From Erwinia sp. OLFS4 (lineage in GTDB: Bacteria; Pseudomonadota; Gammaproteobacteria; Enterobacterales; Enterobacteriaceae), in NCBI RefSeq assembly GCF_002752165.1, contig NZ_MOMB01000049.1, positions 62,001 through 126,000 on the forward strand: 64,000 nucleotides of DNA, written 5' to 3'. The position numbers and the translations under genes were made by a program. Within the stretch, counting starts at the first letter, position 1. The number at the start of each line of letters is the position of its first letter. The notes under the pieces were generated by a model. The model had not been told where the DNA came from. It worked only from the letters and a program-made list of their open reading frames with translations, and did no database searches. Positions 16,228-23,546 of this stretch are shown here, piece by piece.

Positions 16228-18294
16228 TTATTTTTGCGATTTCATCTGTTGTAATACCTGGGTGCACTGGTTGTCTTCATTATCACTGGGTGAGACCAGC
16301 GCCAGCAGTGCCGCTGCCGGTGCCACCACCGCACCCAGCGCAACCGCGGCTGCGCCACGCGCAATTAAGGGGCCGGGCTTCACTCCGGCATCCGGGTTTT
16401 TAAATGTGCCGCGGAGGTACAGCGGTGAGCGCAGCGTCACAATACGTACGCCTTTGCTTTTCGGATCGATGGTCAGATCCATGCGTTCATTGGCAAAATT
16501 CGTATTACCGGTAACGTTGATGACGGCGTTTTCGGTATCAAAGACAAACAGACGCGGCGTAGCAAGGCCGTTTTTCAGATTCAGATACGTGGCGGCACAG
16601 TTAATCCGTACCTGGTCGTCGCCAAACAATTTGCCTACCAGGTAGTTACCCACATTCAGACCGGCGATTTCCATCAGACTGCGGCTAATCACACCGCTGT
16701 TCATTAACAGCTTCAGATCGCCATTGCTGGTGGCCAGCAGATCGGCGACGGAATTGCCGCGACCGCTTAGGGTGGCATCGCCATTCAGCTGGCCGAGGCT
16801 GCTCTGCATGGCCTGTACATCGGGTGCCAGCTGACGCAATTTTAGTTTGCGGGCGTGCAGGTCAGCACGTCCCTGCATCGGTGAGGTATTTCCTGCGAGA
16901 TGAATGCTGGCGTTAAGGCTGCCCCCCGCAATACCAAAACGCAGCGGATCGAGCCGGAGATCGCCATTTTTCAGGGTCAGATGGGTAAAAAGATCGCTTA
17001 GCGGGAGTTTGTTCCCGTGCTCAATACGCTGGCCGCTAAATCTGACGTCAGCATCCATGACGTCCCAGTTTTTGGTATCAAATTTATCGTGGGGCAGTAC
17101 CCGATCCGCCGGCTGTGTTGACGCCTCGCCGCGTGCGGCTTTTGCCTGCTCGGTTTTATGACTTCCTTTGCCGGAATTTACACCAATTAGCGGGCCGAGG
17201 TCAGCCATGCGCAGCTGACGCGAATTGAGATCGCCAACCAGTGAGGGCCGCGGTTTGCCCTGGGTATAGGTCAGCGAACCATGAATATCACTGTCGCCGA
17301 TATGGCCGTTAAATTTTTCATAGCGGAACTGCGGACCGCCTTCACGCTGGAAACGGGCGATAAGATGACCGTCTGTTTCATAAGGAGGCGTATCGGGCAG
17401 CAGTACTCCGGTCAGGCCGTAGAGATTGGCCAGGGTATCGCCGGAAAAGCGCAGACGGATATCCAGGCCGCCAAGGTTAAGCGGATCCTGTAAGGTCCCT
17501 TCCACCCTGACGCGGGTGGTGCCATTGCGCAGATCGGCCTGCAGCGGAAAAGGATCGGTTTTACTGCGCAACGACAGCATGCCGCCAATTTTACCTTCGC
17601 CATTCAGCGGCTGGTTGTTATAGCGCCCTTCGGCGCGCCAGCCAAACACGAAATCAGAGGCACCGGGCTGACCGCTGTGACGCTTGTCGCCGGCAACCTG
17701 CACATAAGGAACCGGTTTACCCAGGGGATCGACACTGACCCGTACGTTGGCTTTGTTGATCGCGTCCTGATATTGCAGGGTGCTGCGATCGAAAATAATG
17801 TTATCCAGCCGAAATGACCAGCTGGAAGGCTGGGTATCGGCCTGGGGGTTTTTGCTGCTGGCGAGATCAAAAGTCCAGTTATTTTTACCTTCAGCTGTCT
17901 GCACCAGGCTGGCATCGGGCCGCTGTAATTTGATCCACGGCAGGTAGACTTGTTTAGCCAGCAGCGCCAGCGGTGAAATCGTGGCATCGACCCGCTGTAA
18001 ATGCACCATGTTTACTTCAGCAAAACCGGGCGGATTACCGAGCATAATGTCCTGGGCATGAATATGTGGCCAGGGCACCCAGCGTCGCCAGCCTGGCTCA
18101 TCACGATGGCGTTGCCAGTTAACGCCTAAATCACCCCGAATGGCAAACGGACGATTAAGTTCGGCCGTCACCTTTTTATTAATGGTCGGTTTAAGGCGAT
18201 TCCAGTCGAAGGTACTGATGACCACGATAAGCAGAACCAGTAAAGCAATAATAATTCCAGCAACCCAACTGACTATTTTTCCGGTACGCGACAT
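16228..18294 (-). CDS. yhjG: AsmA-family protein YhjG
   Basis: The 688-residue product has an N-terminal membrane anchor (about residues 8-27, VSWVAGIIIALLVLLIVVIS) and a long periplasmic domain with the AsmA pattern. Its landmarks are WNRLKPTINKKVTAELNRPFAIRGDL at the start of the domain and C-terminal VNVTGNTNFANERMDLTIDPKSKG. AsmA-like proteins are bridge-like proteins thought to move phospholipids between membranes. A central basic and Ala/Glu-rich linker (about residues 375-395) splits the repeated beta structure. It lies between yhjE and kdgK as in E. coli, but the c-di-GMP phosphodiesterase gene pdeH (yhjH), found next to it in E. coli, is absent. Confidence 0.92.
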   Translation of the reverse strand: MSRTGKIVSWVAGIIIALLVLLIVVISTFDWNRLKPTINKKVTAELNRPFAIRGDLGVNWQRHRDEPGWRRWVPWPHIHAQDIMLGNPPGFAEVNMVHLQRVDATISPLALLAKQVYLPWIKLQRPDASLVQTAEGKNNWTFDLASSKNPQADTQPSSWSFRLDNIIFDRSTLQYQDAINKANVRVSVDPLGKPVPYVQVAGDKRHSGQPGASDFVFGWRAEGRYNNQPLNGEGKIGGMLSLRSKTDPFPLQADLRNGTTRVRVEGTLQDPLNLGGLDIRLRFSGDTLANLYGLTGVLLPDTPPYETDGHLIARFQREGGPQFRYEKFNGHIGDSDIHGSLTYTQGKPRPSLVGDLNSRQLRMADLGPLIGVNSGKGSHKTEQAKAARGEASTQPADRVLPHDKFDTKNWDVMDADVRFSGQRIEHGNKLPLSDLFTHLTLKNGDLRLDPLRFGIAGGSLNASIHLAGNTSPMQGRADLHARKLKLRQLAPDVQAMQSSLGQLNGDATLSGRGNSVADLLATSNGDLKLLMNSGVISRSLMEIAGLNVGNYLVGKLFGDDQVRINCAATYLNLKNGLATPRLFVFDTENAVINVTGNTNFANERMDLTIDPKSKGVRIVTLRSPLYLRGTFKNPDAGVKPGPLIARGAAAVALGAVVAPAAALLALVSPSDNEDNQCTQVLQQMKSQK

Positions 18295-18528
18295 GTCCGC
18301 CTCCTCGCCTGTCCTTTACTAAGGATAGACGAGGCAGGCGGAAGCGATCGGCGCAACTGCAATCACCGGCGATTGACCGGCCAGTAAACAGGGCGTCGAT
18401 CGCTGCGAGCAACTTGTTTTTAGCCGCCACCCGCAAAGGATGCGGCCTGTCTTTGTGCCATTTTTTAGCGGGTAATAAGCGTTCCAGGGGCGTGGTTGTT
18501 GGCGGGATGAAGCAAAAATAGCGGATAA

Positions 18529-18547
18529 ATTAAAACGACGTTTTATT
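18529..18547 (+). promoter_or_regulatory. KdgR operator upstream of kdgK
   Basis: ATTAAAACGACGTTTTATT matches the published KdgR consensus AATRAAAYRNYRTTTYATT at 18 of 19 positions and is a near-perfect palindrome. It lies 66 bp upstream of the kdgK ATG. KdgR represses pectin and 2-keto-3-deoxygluconate catabolic genes in soft-rot bacteria and E. coli. The rest of the 18295-18607 gap holds an imperfect inverted repeat near 18302-18333 and nothing else I recognise. Confidence 0.8.
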
Positions 18548-18613
18548 TTTGTTGACGGCTTTTTGTGCAGACGGGAAACTTAATCTTTAATTGCAGGCTG
18601 GCAGGGAGTGAAG

Positions 18614-19558
18614 ATGAAAAAGATCGCCGTAATCGGTGAATGTATGATTGAGCTGACGCAACGTGGCGGTGAGCTCACGCGTAGTTTTGGCGGCGATACC
18701 CTCAATACGGCGGTATATATGGCCCGCCAGGCGGCAGCTGCAACGCTGCAGGTATCCTATGTCACCGGTCTGGGGAACGACAGTTTCAGCGCGGAAATGC
18801 AGCAAGCCTGGCAACAGGAAGGGATCGCTGTCGATCTGATCCAGCATCTGCCCGACAGACTGCCGGGCTTGTATCTGATTGAAACCGATCCGCAGGGAGA
18901 ACGGACTTTTTACTACTGGCGCAGCGAAGCAGCGGCGCGCTTCTGGCTGGAAAGCGAGGGGGCGGATGCGGTCTGTCGCCAGCTGGCCGGATTTGACTAC
19001 CTGTATCTCAGCGGCATCAGTCTGGCCATTCTGAGTGAGGCCAGCAGAGAAAAGCTTTTTCGTTTACTGGCTGGCTGTCGGGGGAAGGGCGGCAGGGTGA
19101 TTTTTGATAATAATTATCGTCCCAGGCTATGGGCAGATACCGCCAGCGCCCGACAGATCTATCAGTTAATGTTAGAGCAGACGGATCTAGCCTTTCTGAC
19201 GCTGGATGATGAAACCGCGCTTTGGGGGGATGAAGCGGCAGCGGCAGTGCTGGAGCGGACTCATCGTGCCGGTGTACATGAAGTGGTTATCAAGCGCGGT
19301 GCCGACCCTTGTCTGGTTTCACTGGCCGGCGAGCCTGTGCTGGAGGTGCCGGCGCTGACCGTGGATAACACGCAGGTTATTGATACCACCGCCGCAGGCG
19401 ATTCGTTCAGTGCCGGTTATCTGGCGGCACGTTTGTCTGGCACATCGGCCCGGCGGGCGGCACAACAGGGCCATCTGCTGGCCAGCCACGTGATTCAGCA
19501 TCCGGGGGCCATTATACCGCGCGAGGCGATGCCTCTTGCGAACGCTGACAACCGCTAA
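18614..19558 (+). CDS. kdgK: 2-dehydro-3-deoxygluconokinase KdgK
   Basis: KdgK phosphorylates 2-keto-3-deoxygluconate to KDPG with ATP, feeding pectin and hexuronate breakdown into the Entner-Doudoroff aldolase step. The 314-residue cytoplasmic protein is a PfkB/ribokinase-family member. It shows the N-terminal IAVIGECMIEL, the FGGDTLNTAVY substrate loop, RTFYYWRSEAAARFWL, and the C-terminal anion-hole and catalytic signature DTTAAGDSFSAGYLA. GGAG at 18605-18608 fits the ATG at 18614 better than the GTG at 18608. A KdgR operator lies upstream, so induction by KDG is expected. The gene keeps its E. coli position between yhjG and yhjJ. Confidence 0.96.
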   Translation: MKKIAVIGECMIELTQRGGELTRSFGGDTLNTAVYMARQAAAATLQVSYVTGLGNDSFSAEMQQAWQQEGIAVDLIQHLPDRLPGLYLIETDPQGERTFYYWRSEAAARFWLESEGADAVCRQLAGFDYLYLSGISLAILSEASREKLFRLLAGCRGKGGRVIFDNNYRPRLWADTASARQIYQLMLEQTDLAFLTLDDETALWGDEAAAAVLERTHRAGVHEVVIKRGADPCLVSLAGEPVLEVPALTVDNTQVIDTTAAGDSFSAGYLAARLSGTSARRAAQQGHLLASHVIQHPGAIIPREAMPLANADNR

Positions 19559-19627
19559 CCGCGCTTGCTGGCGGACGCTGCGCAGGCTAGATTGTCCTGT
19601 GGCATCAGCCGAAGTGAGGAAAATCGT

Positions 19628-20266
19628 ATGCTTAAAATCTGGGGACGTAAAACCTCTTCTAACGTTCAGGCGCTGATGTGGTGCGTCGGCGAACTGGGGC
19701 TGGCGTATGAACGCTATGATATCGGCCATCGCTTCGGCGGTAATGACAGCGCTGAATTTCTTGCCATGAATCCCAATGGGCTGGTGCCGGTACTGCGTGA
19801 TGGTGACAATTCGCCTGTGTTTGAAACCGGGGCGATTTTGCGTTATCTGGCCGCACGCTATGCCGATGGGTGCTTCTGGCCACAAGACCTGGCGCTGCGT
19901 GCCAGGGTTGATATGTGGGCAGAGTGGGCGAAAATTAATGTTGCGCTGGGTTTTACCGCGCCGGTTTTCTGGCAGGTGGTGCGCACGCCGGCTGCACAAC
20001 GAGATAATACGGCAGTTTCACAGGCACTGGCCCGGCTGACCCACTTTTTGCGTATAGCTGAATCGCGGTTTGAGCAAGACCCGTGGCTGGCAGGAAACGA
20101 TTTCACTCTGGCGGATATCCAGTTTGGTCATCTGCTTTACCGCTATTATGATATTGCTATTGAGCGCCCGCCGTTGCCGGCACTGGCGGCTTATTATCAT
20201 CGTTTACAGCAACGCCCGGCCTATGTGGAACATGTGATGGTTTCTTACGAGGAGCTGCGCGCCTGA
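19628..20266 (+). CDS. Glutathione S-transferase family protein
   Basis: The 212-residue cytoplasmic protein has a GST architecture. The N-terminal thioredoxin-like domain (MLKIWGRKTSSNVQALMWCVGELG; GLVPVLRDGD with the cis-Pro; FETGAILRYLAARY with the glutathione-binding ES/ET turn) is followed by a helical C-terminal domain containing FTLADIQFG. The SSNVQ segment suggests a Ser-type active site near residue 11. The start ATG at 19628 follows GAGGA. It is inserted between kdgK and yhjJ, where E. coli has nothing comparable. It could be cotranscribed with kdgK (69-bp gap), though its substrate is not deducible. The function is likely detoxification or reductive dehalogenation or epoxide-type chemistry typical of the family. 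Confidence 0.88.
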   Translation: MLKIWGRKTSSNVQALMWCVGELGLAYERYDIGHRFGGNDSAEFLAMNPNGLVPVLRDGDNSPVFETGAILRYLAARYADGCFWPQDLALRARVDMWAEWAKINVALGFTAPVFWQVVRTPAAQRDNTAVSQALARLTHFLRIAESRFEQDPWLAGNDFTLADIQFGHLLYRYYDIAIERPPLPALAAYYHRLQQRPAYVEHVMVSYEELRA

Positions 20267-20304
20267 TTGCGGTGCGCCAGGGGATTTTTCCCGTTATGCC
20301 GCTA

Positions 20305-20328
20305 GCCCCTGGTGCCGGCACCAGGGGC
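20305..20328. terminator. Perfect GC palindrome between GST gene and yhjJ
   Basis: GCCCCTGGTGCC followed directly by its exact complement GGCACCAGGGGC makes a 24-bp loopless palindrome in the gap between two convergent genes. No T-tract follows, so intrinsic termination is uncertain; as RNA it could still form a strong stem. Confidence 0.4.
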
Positions 20329-20334
20329 GGTAAC

Positions 20335-21825
20335 TTACTGGCTGGTTTTCGGGATATCGGACACTTCGCTTTTAGCGTCATCACTGGCGCTGGCATTTTT
20401 CACCGTCGGCGTCATGATTTTTTGCCAGCTGTCCTGCAATGCATTCATATTCACTTCGGCTTCACCCTCAGGCTGCATCAGTACCAGCGTCAGATCCTGT
20501 GAAAGCTGCTGACGTAATTCCTGATTCATCATGGTTAACGTTAGGCCGGATAAAAAGTCCTGGCGGAGTTTCTGATACTGCTCCGGTGCGATGTCCACCA
20601 CCGAATTTTGCTGAGAGCGCAGGCGCTGGCTGATTAATACGCTGGTGTCAGTACGGGCATAGGTGGCAAACAGTTTATTCAGTTCGGTGGTTTTTTGCGC
20701 CATCAGCGCGTCGAACTCTTCCTGCGGCAGGCCATCATCGCGAATTTTTGCCAGTTCATTAGCTATCAGCTCAAAATTTTTATTCAGCGTGGCGTTATCG
20801 GAATCCATATTAATGGCACACTGCGCACGCTGATACAGCACCCGGCAGTCAAAGCCAACCTGCACACTTTCCGCTTTGCTTTCGCTCAGTGCACGCTGTA
20901 CATGCCAGAACAGTGCTTCACGGGCCAGGTCACTTAGCCAGTAGTGCTGCATGTTTTGCTCATCGCGAATGGGTTGCCACGGGGTATCCCACATCAATGA
21001 CAGACGGTCGTGATTAAGGTTTTTCTTCACCAGAGTGACCGGCTGGTGTGGCAGCGGGGACAGCGTGGGTACCGGCGAGGGCATCTGTCGTTTTCCGGTC
21101 AGTGATGAAAAGGCTTTACCAATTTGTCCCGAAAGATTGCGCCCTTCCACATTGCCGACGACAAACAGCGTCATTGCATCAGGGGTATACCACTGCTGAT
21201 AAAAGCTTTTTAACTGAGCGATGTCCACCGGGGTTGACGTACGAGCCGCCGGATCGTGCCCCAGCAGCACGGAACCTTTCAGGCGATAACGCCACCAGGG
21301 GTCCTGCGGATTAGCCGGCCAGGTTGCGATGGGATCGCCTGCGCCTAATGCGCTCTTAATCACCTCTTCACTGATATTCATATTGCTGGCGGTAGCCGCC
21401 AGCCAGCTGAGCGCTTCTTTAAGCAGTTCCGGCCGATTGTTAGGCAGGCTGAGATTATATTGCGTAAAGTCATAGGACGTGATTGCCGGAGCCAGCGCGT
21501 GATCAGGGTCCATGCCTTGTTGCCAGAGTGCGCGTTGCTGGCCAGGATTGAGCGCAGTGTTATGAACCAGCGCCATCCGGGATAGCAGATGGCTATAACC
21601 GGTTTGCTGCGTATTTTCCACCAGCGAACCGGTATTAACAATCAGCCGTAACTCAATGCGATCGCTGGGTCGCTGAGGAGTGGAGAGTATCTGCCACTTA
21701 AAACCGTTATCCAGTTTGCCCTGTTGCCAGGCCGGATCGGGTTGGAGTACGTCTGCCTGCACAATACTGGCAGATGCCGCCAGTGCGACACCACCGGCCA
21801 AAAGACAAATCCTGGAAGCCTGCAT
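20335..21825 (-). CDS. yhjJ: Periplasmic M16-family protein YhjJ, probably catalytically inactive
   Basis: The 496-residue product has a signal peptide (MQASRICLLAGGVALAASASIVQA) and two M16 (pitrilysin-like) domains. The family's zinc motif HxxEH, which should follow the GS.VEN segment, reads SHLLSRMAL here. One His is kept, but the Glu and second His are missing, so peptidase activity is not expected from this motif. E. coli YhjJ is also described as a predicted peptidase of unknown role. The C-terminal half retains M16 repeats (LPQEEFDALMAQKT). The tail after about residue 470 is Asp/Ser/Lys-rich. It keeps the E. coli neighbourhood kdgK-yhjJ-dctA. Confidence 0.9.
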   Translation of the reverse strand: MQASRICLLAGGVALAASASIVQADVLQPDPAWQQGKLDNGFKWQILSTPQRPSDRIELRLIVNTGSLVENTQQTGYSHLLSRMALVHNTALNPGQQRALWQQGMDPDHALAPAITSYDFTQYNLSLPNNRPELLKEALSWLAATASNMNISEEVIKSALGAGDPIATWPANPQDPWWRYRLKGSVLLGHDPAARTSTPVDIAQLKSFYQQWYTPDAMTLFVVGNVEGRNLSGQIGKAFSSLTGKRQMPSPVPTLSPLPHQPVTLVKKNLNHDRLSLMWDTPWQPIRDEQNMQHYWLSDLAREALFWHVQRALSESKAESVQVGFDCRVLYQRAQCAINMDSDNATLNKNFELIANELAKIRDDGLPQEEFDALMAQKTTELNKLFATYARTDTSVLISQRLRSQQNSVVDIAPEQYQKLRQDFLSGLTLTMMNQELRQQLSQDLTLVLMQPEGEAEVNMNALQDSWQKIMTPTVKNASASDDAKSEVSDIPKTSQ

Positions 21826-22005
21826 GTGAACCCCTACTCAATCACAATCCAAAATAGTAACAAAGGCTGGTGTTTTCCGGTCAGTACAGATGGGTACATA
21901 ACCTTATGTAGCGATTGATTTTTTCACCAGCTGCTTTGTTAGACCACGTAACGGCAACAATGTCACGTAATCTTGAGAATAATAAGTTGGGGTTATTATG
22001 CAAAT

Positions 22006-22034
22006 GCCCGTTGCAAGAGCAAGTCACAACGGGC
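22006..22034 (-). terminator. Candidate terminator of dctA
   Basis: GCCCGTTG and CAACGGGC form an 8-bp stem with a 13-base loop about 30 bp downstream of the dctA stop on the minus strand. Only ATTTG follows, so it is a weak intrinsic terminator candidate. The remaining gap to yhjJ (21826-22005) presumably holds the yhjJ promoter. Confidence 0.45.
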
Positions 22035-22065
22035 AAAGGTGATAAATTTTAATGTAAATCCGGTA

Positions 22066-23353
22066 TCAACTTTGTGCTTCGCCAGCGTTATTAGGCTTCC
22101 GGCCTGAGGACAGGGTGGTTTTCAGCTGGTTTTGGTCAAGCTGATCGACCCATTTGGCCACGAAGATGGTTGCCACGCCATTTCCCACCAGGTTGGTTAA
22201 CGCGCGCGCTTCCGACATAAAACGGTCAATCCCCAGAATCAGTGCCAGACCAGCTACCGGCAGATGACCGACGGCGGAAATTGTGGCAGCCAGAACGATA
22301 AAACCGCTGCCGGTGACCCCTGCCGCGCCTTTTGAAGAGAGCAACAGCACCACCAGCAGGGTGATCTGATGCCAGATATCCATATGGCTGTTGGTGGCCT
22401 GGGCAATAAATACCGCCGCCATTGTCAGGTAAATAGAGGTCCCATCAAGGTTAAATGAATAGCCGGTGGGAATCACCAGGCCGACGACCGATTTCTTACA
22501 GCCGAGCTTCTCCATTTTATCAAGCATGCGGGGTAGCGCAGATTCTGAAGAAGAGGTACCGAGCACAATCAGCAGCTCTTCTTTGATATAGCCAATAAAT
22601 TTAAAAATATTAAAACCGGTCATGCGGGCGATGGTGCCGAGCACCAGCACTACGAACAGAATACAGGTCAGGTAGAAACACAGAATCAGCTGACCAAGCT
22701 GCACCAGCGAGCCGACGCCATATTTGCCGATGGTGAAGGCCATAGCGCCAAAAGCCCCCAGTGGCGCAAGGCGCATGATCATATTGATGATGCCAAAAAT
22801 CACCTGAGAAAAGTTTTCAATGACGTTGAAAATCAGCGTGCCTTTATCCCCCCAGCCGGTGCAGGGCAAAGCCGAACAGGATAGCGAACATCAGTACCTG
22901 TAAAATATTACCGCTGGCAAAGGAACCGATGACGCTCGCTGGAATGATATCCAGCAGAAAAGCGATAACGCCCTGTTCTTTGGCCTGGGCGGCGTAGGTG
23001 GCGACGGCCTGCGCATCAAGTGAAGCCGGGTCAACGTTCATGCCGGCGCCGGGCTGAACCAGATTGACAATAATCAGGCCGATAATCAGGGCCAGGGTGC
23101 TGACAATTTCAAAATAAAGCAACGCCACTGCACCGGTACGTCCGACGGCTTTCATACTCTCCATACCGGCAATACCAGTGACCACGGTACAAAAGATAAC
23201 CGGTGCGATGACCATTTTAATCAGCTTCACAAACGCATCACCCAGCGGCTTCATCTGTGCGCCCAAATCAGGATAGAAATGGCCAAGAAAAATCCCAATG
23301 GCGATAGCGATGAGAACCTGAAAATAAAGACTTTTAAATAACGAGGTTTTCAT
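22066..23353 (-). pseudogene. dctA: C4-dicarboxylate:H+ symporter DctA, split by a one-base frameshift
   Basis: DctA is the aerobic inner-membrane symporter for succinate, fumarate and malate (DAACS family). Two overlapping frames, 23353-22844 and 22869-22066, together encode a full DctA pattern. The N-terminal half ends [10 protein letters not shown]-stop, and the rest resumes at [16 protein letters not shown]. The break lies in a run of six G residues on the coding strand (22848-22853). With five, the reading would be RLGDKG, and the gene would encode 428 residues, the same length as E. coli DctA. Downstream motifs are intact ([28 protein letters not shown]). The cause may be sequencing error, a recent mutation or slippage. 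Everything else, including context with yhjJ and pdeK, is normal. Confidence 0.9.
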
Positions 23354-23546
23354 AAGAAGATGTCCAGTAAAAGCGGGAAAACAGGCGACCGCCGTAGTAA
23401 TTATTTATGACCGCGCAAAAATAACATTGCACTAACATGATTGGTACAGGACGAATCTCAGCCCAGCCTTCCGGGATGTTTTTTTAAGAGCTGAATCACT
23501 TCAGCGCGTGATTTTTCAGGGGTTTTGAAAGTTTTGTAATTAATAA

